A DNA stretch of 64,000 nt, from contig JANXLV010000029.1 in assembly GCA_025355005.1 (NCBI GenBank), positions 1-64,000 on the forward strand, given 5' to 3'. Below the pieces are notes generated by a model. The model did not search any database. It saw only the letters and a list, made by a program, of their open reading frames with translations, and had not been told where the DNA came from. Of the stretch, positions 55,368 through 64,000 are shown piece by piece (within the stretch, counting starts at the first letter, position 1; every line of letters starts with the position of its first letter). A program made the translations under genes and the position numbers. This DNA is from Myxococcales bacterium. GTDB lineage: Bacteria > Myxococcota_A > Polyangia > Polyangiales > Polyangiaceae.

Positions 55368-57791
55368 CTACTTGTCCGTCTTGTCCGTGATCTCGAGGCG
55401 CTCGCCGCACGCCACGTCGACGGGCTGAGGCTTGCCGGCGCTTCCGAGCTTCACGGTGTGCTTGCCGCACGGAACGCTGACGACGCCGGGGGTCTCGCCG
55501 AGGACCTTGTCGTCCACGAAGATGCGGTGATGAGGCTGCGCCTTCTCCGTGGAGATCTCTGCCGTCTGTGTGTTTCCCGCGGGCACGGCTGATGCGGCTG
55601 AGCCGGCGGGAGCAGCGGGAGCAGCGCTCGCAGACGGCGTCGCGGCAGGAGGTGCGGACGCGATCGGTGCTGCGCTCGCGCTCGGCGCCGCGCTGACCGA
55701 GCTCGTGGATGCGGTGCTGGACGAGGGGACGGCTGATGCGCTCGCCGCAGGGGGGCTCCCGCTGGAGGCAACGGGCTGCGCCGATGCGGTTGCGCTTGCC
55801 GGGGCCTTCGCGCTTGCGGTGGGCGCGCTGGGCGCGGTGCCTCCCACGCCCGGGATGAGACCGTGAAGCAGCGCGGGCCGATAGTGCACGACCGCGGCGC
55901 CGCCGCCGATGAGCAGCCCGAGCAGGACACCCACGAGCGTCAGCGCCACGAACGACGAGCCCTTCTTCTGCACGCGTTGCGTCCCGTCCCTGCTGGGGGC
56001 CTGCGGCGGCGGCGCCGGGTTCGCGCTGACGTGGGATGGACTCGACGTGCGCATCGAATCGCCGCCAGGTGGCATCGTCCTTGGCGCCATGAGCGGCGGC
56101 TGACCCGGAGGCATTCCCGAACCGGGCAGCGCCACCGTGTTCTCGAGCGGGTGCGCGAACGGATCGCTCACGACCACGTCGCTCATCCGGGGCATCGGAG
56201 GCGCGCCACCGACGTTGCCGGTCCGCAGCGCCATGGCGAGCGGCTCGGTCGCCGGCGGCGCGTCCGATTCGAGCTGCTGCGGCGGTGAGGTCGACGTCGA
56301 GCCGAAGCTGGGCAGCGAGTGGAGCTCGCCGTCGAGCATGGGCTCGAGCAACGAGGCGAGCTCCGGGCGGCTCATGGACCCCGTTCGATCGTCAACGTCC
56401 GCAGGATGGGCGCCGGGCGGCGGCGGAACGGTCGACGCTGCGCCAAGACCGCGCACCGTCCCGCCCCCATCGGCCGTGGGCGGCATGCTCTCGATCGCTG
56501 CAGCCACGGCGGCCTCGATCGCGGCGGACATGGTGCCGACGCTTCCCTGCTGCGCGCGCATGGGCGGCAGCTGCGCACCAGCCGCGACGACACCTGCGGC
56601 CGCGTACGGCGCTCCGGCCATGGCGGGCCCGCCGGCCATGGGCGACATGGGCGACGGGGGGAACGGCGAGACGACCATGGGCGGCGGCATCGGCGGAGGG
56701 AGCCTGGGTCGCTCCGCCATCGCCTTGGTCACACCCGTGCCGTCGGGCTTGTATTGGCCTCCTCCACCTCCAGGCGTGAACTGTCCTGTTCCACCGGATG
56801 ACGCGACGCCGACGGCGCGAAGCCGCTCGAGGATCGCCGCAAGCTTGATGCGTCCGTCGTCGCCCGTGGCGACCGCGCGGAACACGGTGACCATGTCCTG
56901 CGCGGAGATGAGGCGCTTGCGCGCGTCGGGGTCGAGCGCCGTGCGCATGACGTCGCGCACGCGCCGGTCCAGGTCCGGGCGCAAGGCGTCGAGTGATGCG
57001 AGCCGCGGCTCCGCCATCATGCGAAGGAGCTCCACCTCGGGCAGCTCGTCGCGCATGAGCGCGGGCCTCTTCGCGAAGAGCTCCCAGATCACGATCGCGC
57101 CGGCGTACACGTCTGCGCGCACCGTCACGACCTCGCCCTTCACCTGCTCCGGAGCCATGTAGCCGTACGTGCCCTTGATGAGGCCCATCTGCGTGTCGCT
57201 CTGGATTCCAGCGACCTTTGCGATGCCGAAGTCCGTGATCTTCGCGTGCCCGTCCCACGGCAAGAGGACATTCGTCGGGTTCACGTCGCGATGAATGACG
57301 GGCGCCGTGGCCTGCGACTCGGGATCACGTGCCGAGTGCGCGGCCGCGATCGCCGAGAAAATGCGCGAGCCCAGATAGAGCGCCGATACGTCCGGGATCT
57401 CGATGTTGCTCGTGCGACAGAGCGTCGTGAGCTTCGCCAGCGTCATGCCGTCCACGTACTCGAGCACCATGACCAGCTGGCCATCGAGCGAGAAGAAGTC
57501 GAAGAGGCGCACGATCGACGGATGATCGAGCCGCGCATACGCCGCAGCCTCGCGCGCGAACATGCGCGCGAACTGCTCGTCGCCGCTGTACTTGGAGAGC
57601 AGCAGCTTCAGGACGACGAGGCGCCCGAAGCCATGCGGCCCCTCGGCCTTGGCGAGCAGCACGTCGCACGTGCCGCCCGTGGCGAGCCGCCTGATGACGC
57701 GATAGCCGCCCACGCGCGCCGCCCCGGCGAGGTGCTCCTGGAGCCCAAGCATGGACTCCCGACGCACGTACGGCGACGACCCCTGAGACAT
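55368..57791 (-). CDS. Ser/Thr protein kinase with altered catalytic loop
   Basis: Kinase of 807 residues with a kinase domain at about 30-310. K62, HRD (D169) and DFG (D187) are present and GTYGYMAPEQVKG follows, but the catalytic-loop residue that is Lys in most kinases is Asn here (HRDVNPTN, N171), and the glycine loop is LATGGTCDV. Changes at this Lys are common in related myxobacterial kinases, so activity is plausible but not proven. A Pro/Gly/Met-rich linker (about 330-600) precedes one transmembrane helix (about 620-642, SFVALTLVGVLLGLLIGGGAAVV). The C-terminus is a PEGA-like module (HHRIFVDDKVLGETPGVVSVPCG). It is divergent from nothing; the TerB-like gene lies upstream on the same strand. 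Confidence 0.9.
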   Translation of the reverse strand: MSQGSSPYVRRESMLGLQEHLAGAARVGGYRVIRRLATGGTCDVLLAKAEGPHGFGRLVVLKLLLSKYSGDEQFARMFAREAAAYARLDHPSIVRLFDFFSLDGQLVMVLEYVDGMTLAKLTTLCRTSNIEIPDVSALYLGSRIFSAIAAAHSARDPESQATAPVIHRDVNPTNVLLPWDGHAKITDFGIAKVAGIQSDTQMGLIKGTYGYMAPEQVKGEVVTVRADVYAGAIVIWELFAKRPALMRDELPEVELLRMMAEPRLASLDALRPDLDRRVRDVMRTALDPDARKRLISAQDMVTVFRAVATGDDGRIKLAAILERLRAVGVASSGGTGQFTPGGGGGQYKPDGTGVTKAMAERPRLPPPMPPPMVVSPFPPSPMSPMAGGPAMAGAPYAAAGVVAAGAQLPPMRAQQGSVGTMSAAIEAAVAAAIESMPPTADGGGTVRGLGAASTVPPPPGAHPADVDDRTGSMSRPELASLLEPMLDGELHSLPSFGSTSTSPPQQLESDAPPATEPLAMALRTGNVGGAPPMPRMSDVVVSDPFAHPLENTVALPGSGMPPGQPPLMAPRTMPPGGDSMRTSSPSHVSANPAPPPQAPSRDGTQRVQKKGSSFVALTLVGVLLGLLIGGGAAVVHYRPALLHGLIPGVGGTAPSAPTASAKAPASATASAQPVASSGSPPAASASAVPSSSTASTSSVSAAPSASAAPIASAPPAATPSASAAPAAPAGSAASAVPAGNTQTAEISTEKAQPHHRIFVDDKVLGETPGVVSVPCGKHTVKLGSAGKPQPVDVACGERLEITDKTDK

Positions 57792-57854
57792 GAGCGGATT
57801 CTACACGTTTCCCCGCCAGAAGCGCCTTTTTGGCCAGTTCGGGGGTTTCGAGGG

Positions 57855-58391
57855 CTAGGCGCCGCGTTCGCTGCGGGCGAGATCCTGCTCCACCTGATCG
57901 AGCAGCTCGTTCGCGCGAGCGTCGGCGATTCCAAGGCCTTCCGCCATGGCGTTGAGCGTCTCGTTCTCCTCGTCGGCGATCGCGTTGTCCGCGAACGCCA
58001 CGGCTGCGGCAAGCACGAACGCGACCTCCGCACGGGCCGGGTCCTCGCGGAGGTCGGCGATCACGGCCTCTAGCCGCTTCTCGCGTCCCTCATCCGCCAC
58101 GTTCTTGCCAGCGGTGTCGAGCATGGACTCGATGTGCGTGCCGCGCACGGCGTCGTCAGAGAGGTTCCTGAGGGCGCCTTTCAGCACCTCGCGTTCCTCG
58201 CTCGACACGTTGCCGTCCGCCGACATCATCAGGTACATGGCCTCGCAGAGCGGCCCATACTCGGTCACGATCGTGAGGAGCTCGACATCCGCCATGCTGA
58301 CGCCAGGCGCTGGCAGCATGGACGGCCTCTGGCCGCGGTTCTGAAGCTGATCACGGAGACGAACGAGGGTTGAGCTTGAGAGCCAAATCAT
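57855..58391 (-). CDS. TerB-like protein
   Basis: A 178-residue helical protein with the TerB pattern (YGPLCEAMYLMMSADGNVSSEEREVLKGALRNLS), including the acidic SADGNVSSEE loop that in TerB-family proteins binds a divalent metal. A second similar loop is AFADNAIADEENETLNAMAEGL near the C-terminus, so the domain is duplicated internally as is usual. TerB-like domains occur far beyond tellurite resistance, and no other ter gene is here. The start is uncertain: ATG at 58391 is used; a GTG at 58412 would add seven residues. It lies upstream of the kinase at 55368 on the same strand, 63 bases apart. Confidence 0.78.
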   Translation of the reverse strand: MIWLSSSTLVRLRDQLQNRGQRPSMLPAPGVSMADVELLTIVTEYGPLCEAMYLMMSADGNVSSEEREVLKGALRNLSDDAVRGTHIESMLDTAGKNVADEGREKRLEAVIADLREDPARAEVAFVLAAAVAFADNAIADEENETLNAMAEGLGIADARANELLDQVEQDLARSERGA

Positions 58392-58451
58392 GGGCCGAGA
58401 GAATCGCCCCACCCGAGCTTGCGGTCAAGACGGGAGGTCTCTCTATGCAGC

Positions 58452-61400
58452 TCAGTCGACCTTGAAGAGATCTTCGAGATCGGTCTTGGTGAGCTTCTTG
58501 GTGCCCCCTGCGTCCTCGGAGAGGACGGCGCCCACGAGCTCACGCTTCTTGCCGCCGAGCTCCAGGATCTTCTCCTCGATGGTGCCCTTCGCGATGAGTC
58601 GGTACGTGGTGACGACCTTGCTCTGCCCGATGCGATGCGCGCGGTCCGTCGCCTGATCTTCGACCGCGGGGTTCCACCATGGATCGAAATGGATGACGGT
58701 GTCGGCCGCGGTCAGGTTCAAACCAGAGCCACCCGCCTTGAGCGAGATGAGGAAGACGGGCGGGCCTGTGTCCTTCTGGAAGTTCTCCACGCGCTCCTGG
58801 CGATCCTTGGTGGAGCCATCGAGGTATTCGTAGGGGACCTTGTCCTCCGCGAACGCCTTTCGAATGAGCGTGAGCATGGACACGAACTGGCTGAAGACGA
58901 GCACCTTGTGGCCGCCTTCGAGGCACATCTCGATGAGCTCGCGCAGCGCCTGCAGCTTGCCGGAGTCCTCGTTCGTGAATTCGCGCGGTAGCCCGAGCAA
59001 GCGCGGATCGCACGCGGCCTGACGGAGCCGCGTGAGGCCCGCAAGGATCTGGATGTGCGCCTTCCCCATGCCCTGGCGCTCGACCTCTCCCATGACCTGC
59101 GCGCGCACTTCCTTGAGCACGGCGCCGTAGAGCGCGGCCTGCTCGCCGGCGAGCTCACAGACGTGATCCATCTCGATCTTCTCGGGCAGATCCTTCGCGA
59201 CCTCGCCCTTGGTGCGACGGAGGATGAAAGGGTGGATCGTGGCGCGAAGCCGCGTCGCCGCTTTTTGATCGCCGGCGTCGATGGGACGTGAGTAGCGCTC
59301 TTCGAACTTGTCGAGCGGACCCAGAAGGCCAGGGCTCACGTAGTCGAAGATGCTCCAGATCTCGCTCAGGCGGTTCTCGATCGGCGTGCCGGAGAGCGCG
59401 AGTCTGCGATCGGACTTGAGGCGCTTCGCAGCACGCGCGGTGGCGGAGAGCGGGTTCTTGATGTTCTGCGCCTCGTCGAGGATCGCATAGCGGAGGTCCA
59501 GCTTCGCGAGCATCTCCTCGTCGCGGCGAAGGAGGGCGTAGCTCGTGACGATCACGTCCGCCTCTTCGAGCTCGTCCTTGCGCTCGTGTCGCTCGCTGCC
59601 GTGCCAGAGCGCGTACTTCAACGACGGCGCGAACTTGTCCATCTCCTTCAGCCAGTTGTGCGTGACGGACGTGGGCGCGACGATCAGCGCCTTGAACTTG
59701 CGCGGCTTGCCGTTCTTACCGCTCTTGAGATCAGGGACCTCTGGTTCGGCTTCCTTCGGCTCCTTGGCGGCCTTCGCGCCCTTCGCGGTCTTCGCGGTCT
59801 TCGCGTCGTCCTTCGGTTCGTCCTTCGTGTCGGCGCCTTCCTTGCCATCCTTCTCCGCCTTCTCGTCCATCGCTTTCACGTGGAGGAGGAGCGCGATGGT
59901 CTGCACCGTCTTGCCGAGACCCATGTCGTCCGCGAGCACGCCGCCGGAGCCGATGTCGTGCAGGAACGCGAGCCAGTGGAAGCCGGACTCCTGATACGGA
60001 CGGAGCTCCGCCTTGAGCTTTTTGGGGATCTTCAGCCCCTTGATCTCGTCGATGTCACGAAGCTTCTTGAAGAGATCCTTCACGCCGTCGGTGACGTTGC
60101 TCTTGCCGACCTGATCGAGCAGCTCCTGGATGCGGCCTGCCTGCGACAGCGGGAGCTTGCCGCCGACGCCTCCGCCGGTCGCGAGGATCTCCGCCTGGCG
60201 CGCGAGCACGCCGCGCACCTTGTCCAGGTCGAGCCGCGCGAACGATCCGTCCGCGAGACGCACGTAGCGACGCCCTTCGGAGAGGCAGCGCGCGAGCTCT
60301 TCCTGCGTGACTGCGACGCCCTCGGCCTCGAACGAGAGCCGCAGCGAGAGCCAGTCCACGCCGGAGGAAACGCGCGCGTTCGCGGTGAGCGCCTGCCCGC
60401 GAACGTTGACGTCGACGAGGTCGTCCGGGACGAAGAGATCCCACTCCTCGGGCAACGTGCCGATGCCTTCGGTCCAGAACTGGATCGCGTCGTCCCCGCG
60501 CACGATGAACGCGTTGCCGTCCTCGTCGGGGTGCAGACCGATGCTGCGGAGCTTCTGCGCAGCGATCTGCTGCGCGGCGATGTCCGCACGGATGCACAAT
60601 GCACGCTTTCCAGCGGGCCCGTCCGGATCGCGCGGCTTGACGATCACGGGCGGCGACATGCCATCCGCGCGGACGTCCATCTCGACGTCCTCGTACGCGG
60701 CGCGCAGCGACACCTGCGCCTCCGTCAGCGTCCCACCGGCCCGCATGCGGAACGTGGGCACGAGATCCTTCACCTCTGCCACCTGCGACAGATCCGGGAG
60801 CTCCGCGCCGACCTCCAGCGCTATGCGCGGCAGCCCTTGCGAGATGAGCTGCGCGAGCTCCGTCGTGGGCGCGTTGATGAACGGCGCACGCATGATGCGG
60901 CGCATGGCCGCGGGAGACACGCGCCGATCGATTGGCCGCGCGGTGCCTTCCTGCAGATCGATGTACCAGCCGGGGCTGCCCTCGAACCAGCCGCCCTGCG
61001 CCATGGTGAATTTGCGCGCGTCGCCGGGGCGATAGAAGGCGCTCTTCACCGTGACCTGCTGACCGTCCTGCGCGAGCTCGAGGTCGAAGCGGGGGCGGAG
61101 CGCGTCGTCGCTGAAGCGCAGCTCCATCATCTGCGGCTCGAGCACCACGCGACGACCCTTCAAGTGCGCCAAGAGCTCTGCGGCGTCCTCGCCGCGGACC
61201 TCGATGCCGACGCGGCGCGGACCATCGTTCTCCAGCCGCGCGAGCATGCGGATCGCTTCGCGATCGGCCGTGGGGTTCTGCGCCTGATTTGCGAGCAGCG
61301 CGGATGGAAGGATCGGCTGACGCGAATCCGGGTCCAGTAGCGTGACGGAGAGCGCGTTCTGGCGAACGAGGACGCGGTACTCGACGACCTTCGGCGCCTT

Positions 61401-62027
61401 GGGCAGCGGATCCGGAAGCCAGGCGTCGATGCCGGTGGAGACGCGCTCCACGCGGTCGCCACGCTCCCCACGGTCGTTGCCGCGGTCTCCGCGATCTCCA
61501 CGATCTCCACGGAACTCGCGACCGCCTCCGCCGCCTCCCCCACCTCCGCCACCGCCGAGCATCGGCGCGCTTCCGCCCCCGGAGAGCTTCGCTGCTCTCG
61601 CAGCCCGCCGCTTTGCGCGGCGACTGAGCCCTGGCATCGAGATGGAGCCGTCCGGCGCGGCGCTCACGAACCCGGCCGCGGCGATAGGCGGCGGCTGCGG
61701 GGCTTGCTTCGGACGCACGGTGTCGCGGATGGCGATCAGCAGGGCGGCGACATGCTTGCAGTGTCCATTGATCTTGCCGAACGCCGGGCACGTGCACTCC
61801 GACGCGAACCCGGCCGGCGTGAGCTGAAGCTTCACCTCGTAGGGCTCGGGCTCCGTGCCGAGGACCTTGCCACGCGCGGACGCGGCCTCCACGGCGATGT
61901 CGGAGATGGCGCTGCGGCGAACGTAGTCATAGCCGCGAAGGAATGCGCGCGCGCCGAGCATGCGGCGTAGCGCGCGGTCATTGAGCGTGGATAGCGCTTC
62001 GGTAAACGGGGTGGACAATGTCAACAT
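58452..62027 (-). CDS. SNF2-family helicase with SWIM zinc finger
   Basis: A large ATPase of 1191 residues. Near the N-terminus is a SWIM zinc finger (C78, C80, C90, H92: CTCPAFGKINGHCKH). Residues about 165-200 form a Gly-rich run followed by RGDRGDRG repeats. The helicase half (about 660-1185) has motif I GVLADDMGLGKTVQT with K706, an acidic/Lys-rich insertion of about 45 residues between motifs I and Ia (KTAKTAKGAKAAKEPKEAE), DEAQ box LDEAQNIKN (about 850), and the C-terminal motifs KAGGSGLNLTAADTVIHFDP and TDRAHRIGQ. SNF2 proteins remodel or translocate on DNA. The ATG at 62027 starts MLTLSTPFTEAL. It is a single gene; flanking gaps separate it from both neighbours. Confidence 0.92.
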   Translation of the reverse strand: MLTLSTPFTEALSTLNDRALRRMLGARAFLRGYDYVRRSAISDIAVEAASARGKVLGTEPEPYEVKLQLTPAGFASECTCPAFGKINGHCKHVAALLIAIRDTVRPKQAPQPPPIAAAGFVSAAPDGSISMPGLSRRAKRRAARAAKLSGGGSAPMLGGGGGGGGGGGGREFRGDRGDRGDRGNDRGERGDRVERVSTGIDAWLPDPLPKAPKVVEYRVLVRQNALSVTLLDPDSRQPILPSALLANQAQNPTADREAIRMLARLENDGPRRVGIEVRGEDAAELLAHLKGRRVVLEPQMMELRFSDDALRPRFDLELAQDGQQVTVKSAFYRPGDARKFTMAQGGWFEGSPGWYIDLQEGTARPIDRRVSPAAMRRIMRAPFINAPTTELAQLISQGLPRIALEVGAELPDLSQVAEVKDLVPTFRMRAGGTLTEAQVSLRAAYEDVEMDVRADGMSPPVIVKPRDPDGPAGKRALCIRADIAAQQIAAQKLRSIGLHPDEDGNAFIVRGDDAIQFWTEGIGTLPEEWDLFVPDDLVDVNVRGQALTANARVSSGVDWLSLRLSFEAEGVAVTQEELARCLSEGRRYVRLADGSFARLDLDKVRGVLARQAEILATGGGVGGKLPLSQAGRIQELLDQVGKSNVTDGVKDLFKKLRDIDEIKGLKIPKKLKAELRPYQESGFHWLAFLHDIGSGGVLADDMGLGKTVQTIALLLHVKAMDEKAEKDGKEGADTKDEPKDDAKTAKTAKGAKAAKEPKEAEPEVPDLKSGKNGKPRKFKALIVAPTSVTHNWLKEMDKFAPSLKYALWHGSERHERKDELEEADVIVTSYALLRRDEEMLAKLDLRYAILDEAQNIKNPLSATARAAKRLKSDRRLALSGTPIENRLSEIWSIFDYVSPGLLGPLDKFEERYSRPIDAGDQKAATRLRATIHPFILRRTKGEVAKDLPEKIEMDHVCELAGEQAALYGAVLKEVRAQVMGEVERQGMGKAHIQILAGLTRLRQAACDPRLLGLPREFTNEDSGKLQALRELIEMCLEGGHKVLVFSQFVSMLTLIRKAFAEDKVPYEYLDGSTKDRQERVENFQKDTGPPVFLISLKAGGSGLNLTAADTVIHFDPWWNPAVEDQATDRAHRIGQSKVVTTYRLIAKGTIEEKILELGGKKRELVGAVLSEDAGGTKKLTKTDLEDLFKVD

Positions 62028-62232
62028 GCACGCATCCGCGTGCCCCTTGGGAGCCGTATCGGCCCATCGTCAGCGTGGGTGTGCGCGATTTCTCCGCGAA
62101 CACCGCCGCGTCTGCTTGTGCTCGCCGCTTGCGGGATACCCCGCTGGACGAGCCGCCTACGCGAACGACAGCTTCTTACCAGAAGCCCGGGGCGCGTTCA
62201 ACGGTCGCGTGCGACCGCCCTTTTCCTTGGGC

Positions 62233-62260
62233 GCGTCAGTTGCCACGCGTCAGTTGCCAC
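62233..62260. repeat. Tandem 14-base duplication over a stop codon
   Basis: GCGTCAGTTGCCAC occurs twice in tandem (62233-62246 and 62247-62260). The second copy holds the stop codon and last residues of the lipoprotein gene at 62250-63551. It is a recent small duplication. Confidence 0.6.
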
Positions 62261-63551
62261 CGTCCAGGACCGGGCACGTGAGGCCGCTGTCAGCGCAGTT
62301 GGCCGCTGGATCGATCGTCGCGGCCGTCCCGACGAAGCCACGCTCACCCCGGAACGCGAACGCGAGGGAGACAGCGTCGCAGGCCACCTCCTTGCCATTC
62401 GACACGTAGAAATCCTGCGAAGAATGCGTGTTGATGTCGACCTTGGGGCAGAACGTCGTGAGGATGGAGGTCCGCTCGAATTGTCCAGTCGCCGTGTTGT
62501 CGAGACAGATCGCCCCGGCGTCCTTCGAGAAGCTGAGGGTCCCGCCGGCCACCAGGAGTGAGTTCACCGGACCACGGGCGCCGATGGTTCCGTCCTCGAG
62601 CGTCCACCCGCCGCTTCCATCCGGCACGAGCACCGCTGTCAGCTTTGCCGATTCTGCGTTGACGATCGCGCCCGCGATCGGGATGGGGATCGCCACCTCC
62701 GCGCCGACCACGAGCACATGGTTGGCGACGTAGGCTGGTAGGCCCGTCGTTCCGACGACGTCGCCCCACTCGTCACAGCCGTCGAAGAGCGGCAGGCGCG
62801 ATGGATCGTACGTCGCGCCATCAGCGGCATCGGGATCGTCGGCGGGCGGAAAGCTCGGTGGCCGGCTCGGTGCGCCGATGCACTGGACGCCGCCCTCTAC
62901 GGCTGGGAGGCGATTGGGGCGCGTGACGCCGTGAATCAGGACCGTGACCTCCTTGTCGTTGGCGAGGCCGTTGTACGAGCGGACGACAATGGCGATCGCT
63001 CTGTCGCCGTCGTGGATACGCGTGTTGATCGTCGCCAGCGTGTCCAGATTCGAGCTCTGTGCCAGCACCTTCAACGGAGCGAGCAGCGCCGGGAGCTGGT
63101 TGTCGATGCCGTTTGGTTGGTCACAGGCCATGTTCCCCGTCACTGGCCGGCACGAGTTTGGACCAGCTTCGTGAGGCAGCCCTGGCAAGCACGTGCAGTC
63201 GTTGTCCAGATCGAATCCGAGGGCCGTGTTGGGGCGAGGACCGCTGTCACCAAACACGCTCGCGTCGTAGCCGAACGGCTGCTCTAGGTGAGTCGTGGTG
63301 ATGATGAAAGATAGCTCGCCGACGTCGATCGTCGGGTCGTCGTCCCCGTTCGGCGGCGGCGGGACCGCGTGTGCGCACGGATCCGGCGGCGTCCCATCGA
63401 GAGTCGCGTCCCCCACCGGAGCCGGGCCCGCCTCGGCGTCCGGACGCGCCGTGATCGTGACCTCGGGCACGAGCCCCGCACATGCGAAGAGCGCCGACAC
63501 GCACACGACGCAGCCCGAGATGGCCAGCGCGATTCGTCGCCTACGCCGCAT
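62250..63551 (-). CDS. Hypothetical lipoprotein, Asp/Gly/Cys-rich
   Basis: Predicted lipoprotein of 433 residues that I do not recognise. A strongly basic start (MRRRRRIALAISG) is followed by VSALFAC, a lipobox. The mature part opens with an Asp/Pro/Gly-rich linker. Then comes a beta-rich domain with repeated Asp/Asn-Gly turns (GFDLDNDCTCLPGLPHEAG, TINTRIHDGDRAIAIVVRSYNGL, WTLEDGTIGARGPVN) and many Cys that could form disulfides. This looks like a secreted binding domain. The ATG shares one base with the TGA of the upstream gene (TGATG), so the two are translationally coupled. Confidence 0.72.
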   Translation of the reverse strand: MRRRRRIALAISGCVVCVSALFACAGLVPEVTITARPDAEAGPAPVGDATLDGTPPDPCAHAVPPPPNGDDDPTIDVGELSFIITTTHLEQPFGYDASVFGDSGPRPNTALGFDLDNDCTCLPGLPHEAGPNSCRPVTGNMACDQPNGIDNQLPALLAPLKVLAQSSNLDTLATINTRIHDGDRAIAIVVRSYNGLANDKEVTVLIHGVTRPNRLPAVEGGVQCIGAPSRPPSFPPADDPDAADGATYDPSRLPLFDGCDEWGDVVGTTGLPAYVANHVLVVGAEVAIPIPIAGAIVNAESAKLTAVLVPDGSGGWTLEDGTIGARGPVNSLLVAGGTLSFSKDAGAICLDNTATGQFERTSILTTFCPKVDINTHSSQDFYVSNGKEVACDAVSLAFAFRGERGFVGTAATIDPAANCADSGLTCPVLDGGN

Positions 63552-64000
63552 CAGAACTGACCTATCACGGACAGGCCCTGATGCCCGGGTCCGATGCTTG
63601 GCGCGATGGCCGTCTTCGGCGCGACCTTCGGCGACGACGTGACGATGAGGTAGATGCCAACGCTCAGGGCCGCGAGGCCGACCCCGCCCGAGACGGCAGC
63701 AACGTTCAGGTCGGTGATCGCGTTGCTACGCTGTTCCCTCGCCTGCGGGGCCGTGTCGCCAGCCAGGCCGTCGCCGAAGCAAGTGCCGTCCCTGCAGGCC
63801 TTCTTCTCTTCGTTTATCGCGCTGACGAGAAAGCCAGTCATCACTCCACCGATGGTCAGTCCCGCGAGACCGATGCCGCCAACGATGTAACCCGCAGTCC
63901 TGCGGGCGCGCGAGGTCGCGACGGCCTCGATCTCGGTCGCATCGCTTACGCCGGTCTTCGGTGGCGGCGCGGCGACGACCTTCGGTGCGTCCTTCAGCGG
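63551..64000 (-). CDS. C-terminal part of a TPR/PEGA-like membrane protein, cut by the window end
   Basis: The open frame runs without a stop to the window edge, so the N-terminus lies outside. The visible 149 residues read a Lys/Pro-rich linker, one hydrophobic helix (YIVGGIGLAGLTIGGVMTGFLV), a Cys-containing loop (CRDGTCFGDGLAGD), a second helix (VSGGVGLAALSVGIYLIV) and the tail GLSVIGQF. The layout matches the C-terminus of the gene at 39897-40970 (two helices around a Cys loop, tail GLSVVGTF), so the two are probably paralogues. It shares one base with the downstream lipoprotein gene. Confidence 0.72.
   Translation of the reverse strand, partial: PLKDAPKVVAAPPPKTGVSDATEIEAVATSRARRTAGYIVGGIGLAGLTIGGVMTGFLVSAINEEKKACRDGTCFGDGLAGDTAPQAREQRSNAITDLNVAAVSGGVGLAALSVGIYLIVTSSPKVAPKTAIAPSIGPGHQGLSVIGQF

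Noticed and set aside
57855-58391. Tellurite-resistance gene terB as a functional call
   Set aside because: The domain fits TerB-like proteins, but no other ter gene is present; the symbol and resistance role are not supported.

Overview
The window is GC-rich, densely coded chromosomal DNA. It looks like a myxobacterium, probably of the Polyangiales/Labilithrix-Polyangium type. That is an inference from content: three Ser/Thr kinases, a PP2C phosphatase and two FHA proteins, many TPR/PEGA lipoproteins, tandem DUF2330 proteins, a propeller-type lipoprotein, and FHA-GAF-cyclase architecture. No insertion sequence, prophage, integrase, CRISPR array or rRNA was seen.

Layout. 0.5-1.7 kb: a zinc-ribbon/TM2 membrane protein beside a hexanucleotide repeat. 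2.0-11.9 kb: part of a complex I operon in the order nuoE-F-J-K-L-M-N plus a co-transcribed lipoprotein; nuoA-D and nuoG-H-I are absent. 11.9-17.2 kb (minus): a Lon-like protease with a degenerate ATPase, hisC and a TPR lipoprotein. 17.3-23.4 kb: FHA-GAF-adenylate cyclase, accA, a zinc-ribbon protein, an SDR and a Ser/Thr kinase. 23.4-27.4 kb (minus): a propeller/vanadium-haloperoxidase-like fusion lipoprotein and a second lipoprotein. 27.5-32.0 kb: three tandem DUF2330 paralogues. 32.0-33.1 kb: a protein made of four internal helical repeats.

33.1-36.2 kb (minus) holds the most interesting locus: a DUF692 (MNIO) enzyme, its DUF2063-type partner, a small Cys-containing lipoprotein with two QMSCGA motifs, and a YceI-like lipoprotein. 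It resembles a RiPP/metallophore (bufferin, HvfABC) operon but with a lipid-anchored precursor. 36.3-47.6 kb: a SEC-C protein; a MocR regulator divergent from a PNPOx-GNAT fusion with a 10-bp inverted repeat between them; a TPR/PEGA protein; a Ser/Thr kinase; tRNA-Thr(CGT) with its terminator; a GMC oxidoreductase with small subunit; an FCD-type GntR regulator; and threonine aldolase. 47.6-58.4 kb: TPR lipoproteins, zinc-ribbon proteins, a zinc-ribbon/double-FHA protein followed by PP2C, a Ser/Thr kinase and a TerB-like protein. 58.4-64 kb (minus): a SWIM-SNF2 helicase, a lipoprotein and the C-terminal part of a membrane protein that runs off the window.

Several genes can be placed in shared processes: respiration (nuo), phospho-signalling (kinases, FHA, PP2C), cell-envelope lipoproteins, and a putative post-translationally modified Cys-peptide system. 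Start codons were moved inward where ribosome-binding sites, signal peptides or family alignment supported it; these choices are noted per gene. All family assignments come from reading motifs, not from database searches.
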